Origin: Paralichthys olivaceus
Taxonomy: Eukaryota > Chordata > Actinopteri > Pleuronectiformes > Paralichthyidae
Assembly: GCF_024713975.1 (NCBI RefSeq)
Contig: NC_091100.1
Coordinates: 23,015,501 to 23,079,500 of the forward strand
Direction of reading: 5' to 3'
Length of the DNA: 64,000 bases
Part shown: piece by piece, positions 13,640 to 25,528 of the stretch
Numbering within the stretch: position 1 is the first letter of the stretch
Layout of the letters: the number at the start of each line of letters is the position of its first letter
Notes under the pieces: generated by a model
What the model was told of the DNA's origin: nothing
Seen by the model: only the letters and a program-made list of their open reading frames with translations
The model's database searches: none
Translations under genes and position numbers: made by a program

Positions 13640-13900
13640 ATTATTAAGTATTAGCTCATCTCCTACTCATGCAAACAGTTGTATCATAGCACAGAATTCA
13701 ACTGCACAACAGCTGTTAGCAAAGACAACAGGATCAGCAATGCTTGTAATTGATTATCCATTTGCACTCTACACTGGTAGCTGAGGATAGTGTCAGTTGT
13801 TTTCTTACAGAAGGGGTTTATGTGATAGGAGCCTGACAATTTAGCGAAGGCTACCTTGTGACTAAAAAGACCCAGTCAGCAAGCCTCTCTGAATGTCAGT
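13640..13900 (-). repeat. MITE-like dispersed repeat, family A, copy 3
   Basis: Shares AGCAATGCTTGTAATTGATT, TAGGAGCCTGACAATTTAG and GACCCAGTCAGCAAG with 7845-8035. One end is truncated next to an AT microsatellite. Confidence 0.65.
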
Positions 13901-13929
13901 TTCCAAAGGTCTCTCTCTCTCTGTCTGTC

Positions 13930-13973
13930 TGTATACATATGTATATATATAGTATATATATATATATATATAT
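13930..13973. repeat. (TA)n microsatellite
   Basis: Imperfect TA run with CTGT units before it. Confidence 0.9.
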
Positions 13974-14462
13974 ACTTCTATACATAAGTATCTAAGTAAA
14001 GAGGTAGTTTGGTTGGGAACACAAGAAGATGGAAAAAGGGTTTGGAACAGACTAAGGCAGACAGAGAAACAAAGAAAAAACAACAATGAGATCTAGGAGA
14101 GAAGGACACATGAAGTTAAAGAGGACGGTGATAGAAACCAAAAAAAATTAAATGAATGAATCCAGATACCGTGAGTAGCAGAGGTCACCCCCCTCTCTCT
14201 CCTTACTCTTATGGTAATCCCTCCAGTAGCAGTGAGCTGTTAGGCTCCTCCATAAATCAGTGTTTGTATGAAATACCAGCGGGAGCCAAAGGTCAAAGGA
14301 GAAAATTAGCAGCTGTCTTTTCCTCTCCTTTCATGTTAGCCGCAAGGCTAATCGCCAAGTGCACCATCAGCCTCATTTCCACTTTAAAACAAACTCCCCG
14401 ACAAGCTGTGGAGGAGCTGTTTGCCCACTCTTACGTTTTATGGCACCAGATTTTTTTCCTGA

Positions 14463-14484
14463 GGGGGGGGGGGGGTTGGGGGGG
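14463..14484. repeat. Poly-G tract
   Basis: Thirteen G, TT, then seven G. Length may be unreliable. Confidence 0.85.
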
Positions 14485-17400
14485 CTTGGTTGTATTCTCT
14501 CACCCCTCTCTCTCTGCACTCCTTTCTTCCATCATCTTCAGGTGTCACAGGGTTTCACTCACACTGCTTTGTTGACACATGTCAGCAGTGTTTGAGGAGC
14601 AGCGATGATTGGCGGCCTACTCCCGCTCATTTGAGGTGGTGCTACTCGTTAATGCAATTCCTGGTGGTCTGTGTTAACCTTTTCACTCCAACAATCTTTA
14701 TCATTCTGCTGTACTGTCAGGAATAACCAGTTGCTGAAATACTCATGTTTGGACCACACTTGATATTATTGGCTGAAGGTTGTTATAGTGTTTCCAAATA
14801 TGCTGAAAAGTGAAGTTCATGAATTTATGTTTGAATTGGAACTGGAAACTATTTTCTGGTTGCATTATTATTCTCTTGTACTGCCCGTATTTTATTCTGT
14901 CAGGGTTTTTAGGGTCTTTACAGGAGGGGGACAAATTATGGAAATTGATGTACAGGACAATGAAGTCAGATAAGACGTTGCTATAGTCTCCTCTAATGTT
15001 AATGTTTCAAACATTATACTGATGGAACAAGGATGTGAAGTTGCAATTTAATTTCTAGATTATGAGAGCATTTTGCATTCTAGTGTTGTGATGTTGAACA
15101 AAAATCATATAAATAAATAATAGTCACAGTGCATTTTTGTTTAAATTGACTGACCATCTGCTGGTCAAAGCTGAGCAAAGATGAATCTAACAAAAGACTT
15201 GCTTGAATTTTTCAGTTGGCTTCAGTAGAGGGAAATGGAAAATGGCAGTTATTTACTCGTGTTCCCACTTTACTGTGAAGTTTTAAATTCTAGGAGCAAT
15301 TTGTTTTCTTGCATCGTTTTCCCCTGTAGCTCAGAATTGTGCAGTTACTGGAAGAGATGATCTGATTTTGCTGATTTTCTGCACTCCAGGAGAACATTTG
15401 CAATATGTTCCCACATTGCATTGCTGGGCAACTTTCAAATCCTTGGATTGGTACCTGTGTGTTGCAAGTTCCAGGTTTTTGAGCATGTTCAAACTAAATG
15501 GAATCTTGTCACACATGTGAACAGGCCATTGAAGCCACATCACAACAAACACTGCAAACAAAAATACTTTGAAGATCCTTTAATGGCCATGTTTTACTTT
15601 AAGTGTGTCAGACTTCACAAAACAGTTCCTATATATTGTAGTATTTGGTATTCAGGTTGTGTTACCATAATACTATGCACTGTAATAATGCAGTCCAAAT
15701 CAGAAGCACAAACCAAAGTATCAAAAATAGAAAAATAGAGCTAAATCAACACCTCTGACTCATGTTTAAGAAAAGCTAAACATTATGGCTTCATGAATAC
15801 ATTGTTTGTGTACTTGATAACAACAGAGGTGTTTCCATCACTGTTCCAACCATCACTGTGCCTTTATGTCATCTCCATGAGATGGCATGAGATGCAAATT
15901 CTGATCTCACATTCAGTATTCTGTTAAAACATAATTCATGCATAAAAGAAGACTATTTCTTCTTTCTCTCTGCACATGCATCTTTCTTTGTCTTCCTCTC
16001 TTCTCCATGACCCCTGTTTCATCTCTGTGTTTTAGTTTACATCTCTTTGCCTGCTCATACGCTGTCTCTCCATCTTTGTTTCTCTCTCTGTGGGAATGTT
16101 TTCCCTATCTCTTGTCAGTGCAGTCAGTGAGGTGCATAGCAGCAGTGCTTTGTTGCCATGTTCCTCTTTGCCTATCTGCTGTGCAGTGTGTTTTGAAACT
16201 CACCCTCCCTCTGCACACCTGCTGAGTAGCTGCATGACACTGGGAAACGTCCCACAATAGGGTCAAAACACTTTTATCTTAGTTTTAGTTATGGATGTAG
16301 AAACTCTCAGGAATAAACGAACAATATGCAGCTGGCCAGCGCTGAGGTCCTAGATGATTGCTCTCTTTTGCTGTATCCACAACTTCCTTTATTCACAGTG
16401 GGTGGATTTGACTCTTGATCGTGTAAAAATACCATAACTGCAAAGAAAAAACACTGTATTCATTTAGTGGCTATTTTGAACCCCCTTGTCCTACTCACAA
16501 CAGCAAGAGAGAACACACAGATGGTCAAAGCAAAAAGAAGTAGGTTGAATGCATGCATACTCATAACCTATATGAACATATGTGCACATTATACAGTAAC
16601 ATATTCATGCACACCTTGAGAGAGGAAATGTAGCACTGCCTATACTATCAGGGTTTGTTTGTTTGTTTTTCACTTAAATCATTGCACAACACACATATCA
16701 CAGTTTCATTTTGAAACCAGGAGGTTTTGCTCATTACATGTTGTTTATAAACGAGTCATTGTGGCGTCTGACTGAAAATGATAGAATGCGACAAATTACG
16801 CTTTGAAACTGCTCTGCTTTGTAATTGCAGTTTCTGATTTAGTATGAGAAACTTTTGGGGACTGTCAACAGTGTCAGGAGCAGCCTTAAAAGGGTATGAC
16901 TCACACCAAAACCATGAGAGTCTTCACAAGTACTCATTAAGTTCCTTGCAACATTCAAGCAATCTGCTTGTTGTTCTGTTCCCTCACTTTGAATTTGCCA
17001 TTCAATCTGTCAAGGTAATATTTAATCTACTGTACAGATGATAAAATGCTGTGAAAAGTAGCCATCCTTTTCACATGCACATGCTGTTTTATGCATATTA
17101 GCTGGCCCCCAATCACTCAGCTACAGTGTCTGGAAAAATGTGTGTATGTGTGTAATGATTGAATAAGCACGTGTATGAATATGATCAATAATTTAAATCT
17201 GAGAGTTGTTCTCAAGTGTAATCATATAGGAGCTGGTGGAGCAGCTCATACACAACATTTAAAGTAAATAAGTACGATATACTACTCATCACATTAGTTC
17301 ATTGCTAATTGGCCAGCATTGCTGTCTTTGTAATCCTGGTCCACTTACTTCAAAGTTGATTCATGTCAGCTTGAAGTGTGTGATGTAGTGTGTGGATGGA

Positions 17401-20400
17401 GAATGGGTTTGACAATGAAAGCAGGTGCATCATTTCAAACAGGTGATGAAATACTTGTCAGCTTGATGCTACACACACAGTGAACTGTTAAATTAATCCC
17501 ACAGAATCAGACAATGATTACTTTTACATGGCCACCAACACTGCATCTACTGACCTTATACAGAATGAGACATTATTTCACTTGTAGTATTTACATGACT
17601 TGCAGATAGAGTATTCCATTCATATTCTTGTTTACATGTTACAGAGCATAGTCTGCATGGTGTCCAGTACCCAACCTAAAATAATTTAGTGAACGATGCT
17701 TCCGTATATCATTTTGGATGTTTTTGTTTGAATTATGCAAAAGCTAAAACTTTTTATTTTCTTCAATCTTAAATCTCTAAAAGTTCCTGCCATGCCACAG
17801 AATGCTGTAAAAACTCCAATAGGATGTTATATATATATGTATATATATACATATACATGTCTACATAATGCGACTAAGGTCAGAATACTCCACATGTCTT
17901 AATTTGGTTATTGCTTATTCTGAGTTTGACCTTATTTGGGTTAGGTAATTCTATGTAAACACAGTGTGTTTGTGTGTGTGGATATAACTGCTACCTACAC
18001 CAGTCATGCTGGAAGTGGCAGAATGTGGATATGTTGATATCACAACGGTTGGTTGTAAAGACTGTTTCAAACAACAATTGTCACATCTGTTAGTTTTACG
18101 GTGCTTTCTGTTTCTGCCGACTTCTCCAGAAGTTAACAGTCGTCCACTGGAACATTTTAATCAATAGGGCCAATTCGTTTCGCTTATCAGTGCATGGATT
18201 TGCTGTCGGGCTGTGCCTCAGACGTTTAGCTTTTGTCAGTTGAAACCAGTGCTTCTTTGTAACAAGTGTTACTCTGCCTCTAATAGGCCTGACTGTTGCT
18301 TCATATCAAGCATTTTTCTACACCATTTGTCAGATCCTCATTAAGGACGGTCAACTGAGCTCAAAGTGAATACACACATTTCTCTCATGATCACAATTGG
18401 AATCACTTGATTTGTCAAGCATGATGAAACGACCAATGTATTTAATACACATGAGATTGTTCCAGTGGAGTTGCTGCGAGAGTAATTGGCACAATTACAC
18501 AGAGAATCCAATGCAGGAGAAAAATGCCCATTTGTTTGTAGAGTGTGTCAACAATAGTTTTTACACTATACACAACAACAAAAGTATATAATTTTCTGTG
18601 GTTCATTGCACTTGTGTAAAGTTTGTTTTTCTGCTGTATATATTTTTTGGTGCATTAGAAAGACAGAATGGCAAACACACAAACTTGTTGTCTGAATGAG
18701 CAGATTGGCTTGGCAAACATTTGCACACATCAGATAGGGTTTCAGTTACCACAAAGGTTTGCCAAGCCAAAACGGATTAGGCCAAGCATCACAGGCAATT
18801 GTTTCTATACATTATTAAACTTTTAAGCCACCGAAAAACAGGATTGTAAGAAAAAAGACAGGGAGTGGGTAGAGAAAGTAATTTTCATCTTAAGTGCTCC
18901 CACGCACCCCCACACCTTCTTCAGCAAACCTTTCATTCAAGTTTGAAAAGATGACCATCGATTTTTTTTTTCTTTTAACCTTGTTAAAGACCTAACTTGA
19001 TTGTTGTCACCGTTGAATAATTTATTTTTTATTTTCTAAGTTGAAATTAAAGTTTATTTTCTTAAATTGGGCCTTTAGAGGGAATGGTCTTAATCAGCCA
19101 TAACAAGCAGATGAATGGCTGGCTTCTCAAACTTTAAGGGTGTTATGCACCATGTCCGACTTCAAAGCCTGTCTTAACTCCACACTTTAATTGTATCTTT
19201 TTCAAGCCTGTCTGCCTGACCGCCATCTGATTCTGCTGACAACTGCACTCCTCTCTCTTCTTCATGCTCATCCGTCTATCTCTCCATTCCTCCTTGTTCG
19301 TCTTTCTCCATCTGTCATGACAGATATAGCCCCCCCCCACCTCTTCTCTCTTCCTCTTTTCCTTTTTTCCCCCTTTAGCTCTTCTAAAGTCACTCTTCTA
19401 CAAGTGTCAACTCAGGCACGAGCCCTAAAGTACTTTTTTGGATGAGTGTTGACATCTACCACTCACCCTTTAGCTCATGCAAACAGAATGATGCTATGTG
19501 CCCCCTTTTTTCCTCCCTTTCTCCCCACTCTATTTATTTCTCTATTGCTCCCTTCTTTTCCCTATTTCTCTCAGAGCCTACAAACAGACATTCACGCTTC
19601 TCTCCATATGGGCTTTAATTTGCCATTGTCCCCCAAGATATTCCTCGCTCAGGCTTGAGATAAAGGGATAATCACTTCAAAGGGAAGCTAGGGGGGAGAC
19701 TGCCCCCTCCCTCCCAGCTGAAAGGAGAAGTGGACAATACGCTAATTGAGAGGGAGAACTGATCACAGGGTCTGTTCAAAGGGAGGCCTGGCCACGCCCC
19801 CTCCTCCCTCCGATGCACTTAATTTTATTAGTGTTTATGGTGATGCTTCAGACAAAATTATCACTCAAACCCACCACAGCCTTTGAACTCCAAAATATTG
19901 GGTTATTTGCAATTATCCACCCTCTCCTCTGTTTTTTTTATGCTATTTTAGCACAAGTGTAGGATTTGAGTGGATGAAAGAGTGATAAAACAGGCCTGTA
20001 CATAATTTACTGTTTGCATTGTGCAGATGTATACTGTGGGCTGTGATATGATGCAAATCCAATACCTCTTATGCAAAAGCAACAAGAAGGGAGAACACAG
20101 GCCTACTTTGTTTGACTGATGAAACTAATGATATATCATCAAAGAAAGACAGAAAGCAGCAAAGAGTTTTTTTAGTTATTCCTACACATTCAAATAATCA
20201 AAAGTTCTTAGCCTGTTTCCGTGTATCCCAATGTGACACCTGTACTGAAGACAATGAAATGCATTCTTTCTCTTTGCTTTTAATGCAGGCTCTAATTAAA
20301 GAGGCGCTTTATTTCCAGTCTGTAGTGGTACACCAGATGCCTTTAATTCCTTCCCAACCACGAGCTCTCAATTAGCCTCCAGGTCACCCCATTTTATTAG

Positions 20401-21851
20401 GGCTTCATAGCAAGTCAGTGGCGGCACTCTCGTCCTGTATTGTGCTTTTAAAGCGTTTGGATCTCCCTGTGAAATGGTTAGGGCCCCAACAAAGGGGTCA
20501 GGGTGGGGTCAACATCAAAAAGGGGCTTCTTGGGGCTACTTTACAGCACCCTCTCTCTTTTGTCACTACTGAACACAACAGTGGGCATTCAAGGGTCAAC
20601 AGGTGTGGTCTCATGGGTTTAGGATCTTATGGCACTTCACAAATGAATTTTAAAATGTCAGCATCTAGTGTTTTGGCTGTATCTGTGGTGATCACAGAAG
20701 TTTTGGTCATAGAAAATTGATTAGAAACAACCGCATCCTAAATAGTTGAGTACCCTGAACTTCACATGTCATTAAAAGCAGACGGAGCAAAGCACGAAGG
20801 AAGCTTCCTGCCTGTCAGCAAAACTTGAACTGTCTGCAGACTCTTTCTTTTTCTTTTGCAGTGATATGTGCGGCCTAATTTAATTTAAGTGCAGATAAAA
20901 TCTTATCCTGAATATAAAATATCCCACTAAAATATCCCACTTCAAAAATTACATTTTATAACCCTTCTATATCTCATTTCTCCTTTCACAGTAGACTTAA
21001 AATAAATTAGTGTGCAGATAATAGTGAGGCTACATAATTCATGGCTTTAAAGTGGGCCTCGTTGATCAGCCAAGTGCCCCTTGAATGTTCGATGCCAACG
21101 CCACTGACCCATTTTGTGCTCTGTCTCGCAGACAGTGGGCATTTCCCTTTATAAAGTGTTGAAGGCTTTTTGTGCATTTTGGGTGCTGGATTGTTTGGAT
21201 TTGTGGCAGCAATGTTTGTCTTACAGAGCCCTCCAGTATAAACAGGAGCGATGAATAACCTCTTCACATTCACACTGTCACACTCACGCATGTGCACTCA
21301 AACAGACACACACCGACAGAAAGAAAATGCACATCTGCTATGACACAGCTTTGTGACACCTTGCAGTGAATTTTCTTTAACAATAGTGCTTGAAATAAGC
21401 TGGACTCAGTCATCAGTCAAGCTTACAGCATGCAGGGAAGTGGTTGGCAGGATATCAGTGAGATTCCTCTGCTGTACAAAGAAAACAAGAACAATTTTAT
21501 ATTGTACATATAATTGAAAGGAAGCTATCGTATCATATGTCAGAACTCCAATGTACAAGATGATCCTACAGGTCAACAGTCCATGTTGGATGACACTGGA
21601 TGGAATTACATGCCAGGATAAAAAATCATTTGTAAATATTTGGACAAAGATGCCGACACAACTTTGGATCCACATGTGGACAAACCTTGCTTATTCCCTT
21701 ATGTATAACTCTACATGAATTAATCACCACTCTGGGACCTCAGAGAAGTTGGATTTTATTAGTTCCCTTGTCCTGGACAATCATGGGAGTTTTGTGAATA
21801 TGAATCCTCTGACTTATATAATTATATTCTGCTTTAAAGTTGATTTTCAAC

Positions 21852-21877
21852 ATCAAAGGGACAATGTAGTCTTTGAA
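21852..21877. promoter_or_regulatory. Inverted pair of TCF/LEF motifs upstream of axin2
   Basis: ATCAAAG at 21852-21858 and CTTTGAA at 21871-21877 face each other 12 bases apart. Binding is inferred. Confidence 0.4.
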
Positions 21878-22399
21878 GTAGCATGGGATTGGATCACTGT
21901 CTAACCCACTCTTTAAGATTCTGTCACAATGACATTAGGGAAGTCATGTGAATTAAAAGACTAGAGAACAGCTCTTGCTTTTGCTCTCTGTCCAGTTTCA
22001 ATCAAAATGTCATGCTGTGCCATTTTCCCTGAATGTGGAACTGGCAAGTGTGTTAGGTAGACATCTTTGTGGCTAAAAGCCTGTGACTAATGTAAATTAT
22101 ATGACACTTACACTCTATAGGATTATCAAATCTGGGCTATGACTGGACGTTGTTTAAAATCATATTTAGCCATAAATTCTTAACTGCAGCTCCTATAACT
22201 CAGCTAATTATGTGATATTCCTGGGGTGACATAAAGATACAAGTAATTTAACTCCCTGTACAAATATAAAACTATTAGAGAAATATCTTGTGTGGACAAC
22301 AGCAGATAAATAAACCAAAATGAACTGTAAAGGATGTGTAAATCCTGTCACTGGCTTCTCCTCAGCTAGGTGGACACACTAAACTCACTGCTGTCCCTT

Positions 22400-23108
22400 G
22401 TAAAGGCCACAGGCAACAATAGCAGCCTATGGCTTTTGTTTGCTTTGTGTTTCTGTTGGAACTTTGTGTAGTAACACACGGACTGTAAGCACAATGCTAT
22501 TGGCGCGGTAGATCACTTACTTCTGACGCTCCAAAGCCTCGGGGAGTTGTCTCTGAATTGCCTGTGTTTGATAAGGTCCTGGCTAACAAGTAAATATTTT
22601 TTCCTCGTCTAGAAAAGTTTATTAAACACTTTTGCGCGTCTAATCATACCGGTTCGCTATAAGAAGGGATTCTGTAAAACACGTGCTGTAACTTTTGCCC
22701 TTTTCTACTACTTAATTTTCACAGTGGTTAGGTTTGTTGCGTTTTATTTCTTCGTTTGCCGCGAAGACAAGACGCAATGTTTTTTATGTATCTTCCGGGA
22801 CCACAGCGGCGGTTCTTCGCTTTGAAGTCCACAGTTAAACCCTCAGCCCAGTTGGTTTAGGAACAGCCCTGAGGATTTGTACCGCCTGCCATGACTCCTT
22901 GAAACATTACCTGGGCAGGAGAGTCGAGAGGAAAACGCTCCTCTTTCCTTGTTATTATTGAAAGAAAAACTGTCCGGTGGGGTTGGACATTACAGGACTG
23001 AAAAATACCCACCGCGGTGGGGTTTTTTTTAAGGCGCAGCGTGTTGTTGTTGGGACTACTTTACTTTTCACGTTGTCTAATCAGTGAGGCTACTTCGGTA
23101 CATGGATG
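22400..23108 (+). promoter_or_regulatory. axin2: axin2 promoter region and probable noncoding exon 1
   Basis: This block is richer in GC and CpG than the flanks and ends in a strong splice donor (ATG|GTAAGT, donor at 23109). Mammalian AXIN2 also begins with a noncoding exon, so the stretch just before 23109 is inferred to be exon 1. The transcription start cannot be fixed from sequence; a TATAAGA at 22658-22664 is a possible but unproven TATA-like element. A TCF/LEF-type CTTTGAAG lies at 22820-22827, near or within the leader. No protein-coding frame here is convincing. The exon 1 boundary at 23108 is more certain than its 5' end. Confidence 0.6.
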
Positions 23109-23152
23109 GTAAGTTGTAGGAAAGCTGTTCCACAGGCCCCCTCTCTTGGCGG

Positions 23153-23180
23153 CTTTGATGTGCTGCTGCTCGGCTTTGAA
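23153..23180 (+). promoter_or_regulatory. Paired TCF/LEF sites at the start of intron 1
   Basis: CTTTGAT at 23153-23159, flanked by G on both sides, fits the SCTTTGATS TCF/LEF consensus. A second CTTTGAA lies at 23174-23180, 14 bases further on. Both sit within 75 bases of the exon 1 donor. Axin2 is a direct Wnt/beta-catenin target in mammals, with TCF sites in its promoter and first intron, so the position is what would be expected. Binding itself is inferred. Confidence 0.65.
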
Positions 23181-24534
23181 GTTGAGAAATGCGGGGCTAT
23201 GTTTCTTGTTTGTGGGCGAGAAATACGGTGAGATAGATAAGAAGCTTATGTATGTGTGTGCGTGTGTGTGTGTGTCTGAAGAGAGAGAGAGTGAATGTAT
23301 GAATGTGTTGCTCAGATATAAAAAAAACAATATTTGTCGGCTGGTGCGTCTTCTAGCAGGGGAAAGGGGAAAAAGTGGGATGTATTCTTCAGCCGGAGCC
23401 CCCACCTCCACCTCCCCTTTTTACCTCCTCCAGATTTTGACACCCTCAGTGATCTACATAGACTCTGAGCCTGCCTCCTCTGAGGTCAGTTGTTGAATGG
23501 GACAGGGTACATTAAACTACAGCGGTTTGTTCCGCAGCAAGATAGGACACATGTGGCACGGCACAGTGTTTAAGTAGTCCGTCGTCGTATTATTTATTTT
23601 TTTTTGTGGTGGATTACAGTTTTTGGATTGGTTTATTGAAATGGAGTAATAATTAAACTTTTGGAAACTGGTTTTTACTCTGGTTGGATCTTCCCTGCGA
23701 TGGTACGTTGCTATTACGCACGTTTAGTCAGCCTACATCCATTGGATTTTAGAGTCGCTTATGTTGTAATGTAGAGTTACGCTGCCTGTTGAGACTGTGG
23801 ATTATTATGCAGGGTGTCGCTGTTTCAGTCGCTCGTCTTTTTTATCGTAACAATGTTGCAGCCTCTGCTTTGACACTGATACTCTGGTTTAAGTCATTCC
23901 GATACTGGATGATGTTTTTTTACTCCTAATACTATCCAGTCTGTGCGGTGTTGGTAGTTCAGACACGTTGCCTTTGCCGGGGCTGTGACTTTATTAATGT
24001 GGTGTAATCGCCTTCTTGGGCAGATATTAAGGCGATTGATCGTTTACATGTACGCATGAGCGGCTCGCTTTTCCCGCGGGGCTTTTTAACCCTCGTACGT
24101 TACAACGTTTTTGGGTCCTTGCGGTGCAGATCAGATGCGTTTCACCATCGTCTGTACAGTTCTGGGACGGTGAGGACAAGTGAAGGCACCGAGTGGAAAC
24201 GTGTGCGTGCGTGGTGCAGACGGGGGTAGGGTACGGTCGTCCGAAGCAGATTGGGAATTAATTGGAGTTGAAGCCTGTGACATGGACTCGTTAGGAAAAC
24301 ACGTGTAAGCCACAGTTGTGTGAGAATACGGTTTTGGTGAAGAGTGAGAATGAGAGGATGATTCTTGTAAAATCTTCTGATGTGACAGATCAATGCTCGT
24401 AGAGAATGCAGGCTGCAGTTGATCTCTCATTTAGATTATAAATAGATAAATGAAACGAAAGAAAGCCTTTCATATTTCCTTTCTCTGTGAACCCGGCGAG
24501 TGTGTTTGAGGGGGACTGTTTACTTGATGTCTTT

Positions 24535-24564
24535 CTTTGAAGTTCAGCAGGATCTGGCTTTGAT
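24535..24564 (+). promoter_or_regulatory. TCF/LEF-like motif pair just before exon 2
   Basis: CTTTGAA at 24535-24541 and CTTTGAT at 24558-24564, both in intron 1 less than 60 bases upstream of the exon 2 acceptor. The second is a canonical core. Occupancy is unknown. Confidence 0.45.
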
Positions 24565-24587
24565 TAGATCAATACTTTGTGTTTCAG

Positions 24588-24698
24588 AGTGAAGAGGAGC
24601 TAAGAAGCTCCCCCGCTGCTTTTAGAGAGTGAGGAGGATTAGGCTGGAGCTCAGTGGAGGCACGACGGCACTCTCACACTGCAACTGGAGCTGGAGCC
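24588..24698 (+). other. axin2: axin2 5'UTR part of exon 2
   Basis: Follows the acceptor at 24586-24587 and runs to the start codon. An in-frame TGA at 24630-24632 closes the frame upstream. A GTG at 24654 would extend the open frame by 15 residues, but vertebrate genes rarely start at GTG, and the ATG at 24699 (GAGCCATGAG, purine at -3) begins the conserved Axin2 N-terminus MSRAL...[11 protein letters not shown]. Confidence 0.75.
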
Positions 24699-25528
24699 AT
24701 GAGCAGGGCGCTTACGGAGCACATCAGCAGTAGCTTCCGAGAAGATGCTCCTCGTCCTCCGGTACCGGGGGAGGAGGGAGAGGCGTCATGCTACAACCCC
24801 AGCAGATCTGCCAAAATGAGAGCCCAGAGCAAGGTAAAAGATACCCCCGCCGCCGCGCCTCCCGGCTCCACACCGCGGAGAAACGAGGATGGACTCGGGG
24901 AGCCAGAGGGCAGCGCGTCCCCGGACTCGCCACTAGTCCGGTGGACTAAGTCCCTGCATTTTCTCCTGGGCGACCAGGACGGCGCACACCTCTTCAGGAC
25001 CTTCTTGGAGCGGGAGAATTGCGTGGACACTTTGGACTTTTGGTTCGCCTGCAACGGCTTCAGGCAAATGGACTTAAAGGATACCAAAACGTTGCGAGTT
25101 GCCAAAGTTATTTTTAAGCGGTACATCGAGAACAACAGCATTGTCGCCAAGCAGCTGAAACCCGCCACCAAGACCTTCATAAGGGATAGTATTAAGAAAC
25201 AACAAATAGACTCTGTCATGTTTGACCAGGCACAGACGGAAATTCAGTCCAACATGGAAGAGAACGCGTACCAGATGTTTTTGACCTCTGACATATACCT
25301 CGAATACGTGCGCACCGGCTGCGAGAACGCGGCGTACATGAACCACGGCGGTCTCGGCAGTCTGAAGCTGATGTGCGGATACCTTCCTCCTCTCATGGAG
25401 GAAGAGGAATGGAGTTGTAATGACCTGAAGGCAAAAACGATAGGGTCCGTGGTTGGACTTTCTGCGAAAACCCTGAGAGCTACTGCGACTATCCGGACAG
25501 CAGCTGAAGTCCTGGAGAACAGTTGCAG
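24699..25528 (+). CDS. axin2: axin2 coding exon 1 (gene exon 2): tankyrase motif and RGS domain
   Basis: Encodes residues 1-276 plus two bases of codon 277. Residues 11-28 ([18 protein letters not shown]) hold the conserved tankyrase-binding motif that controls Axin turnover. Residues about 79-205 form the RGS fold that in Axins binds the SAMP repeats of APC rather than acting on G-alpha; [25 protein letters not shown] and [10 protein letters not shown] are visible. [15 protein letters not shown] follows, as in the family. The donor is GCAG|GTAAGAG. Having the whole RGS domain in one large first coding exon is typical of AXIN2. Confidence 0.97.

Larger units (their letters stand above)
13974..22399. 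other. Intergenic DNA upstream of axin2
   Basis: No exon recognised. A MITE-like stretch may lie at about 17515-17965 (TTTACATG motifs and an AT run). Pyrimidine-rich sequence covers 15955-16110 and 19200-19570. Candidate regulatory blocks lie at 19600-19900 and 20270-20430, and a TCF-type motif pair at 21852-21877, about 1.2 kb upstream of the exon 1 donor. Confidence 0.5.
23109..24587 (+). other. axin2: axin2 intron 1 (within the 5'UTR)
   Basis: Donor GTAAGT at 23109 and acceptor TTTGTGTTTCAG ending at 24587. The intron carries TCF/LEF-like motifs at both ends (23153, 23174, a weaker CTTTGAC at 23868, then 24535 and 24558). Open frames here have no recognisable content and are treated as chance. 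The pairing of these two splice sites is inferred from signal quality and the known gene structure. Confidence 0.6.

Noticed and set aside
1..22399. Exons of cep112, the upstream neighbour of AXIN2 in mammals
   Set aside because: No coiled-coil coding frame with splice sites was found on either strand.
24654..24698. N-terminal extension of axin2 by 15 residues
   Set aside because: The codon at 24654 is GTG, not ATG. The conserved N-terminus starts at the ATG at 24699, and an in-frame stop lies at 24630.
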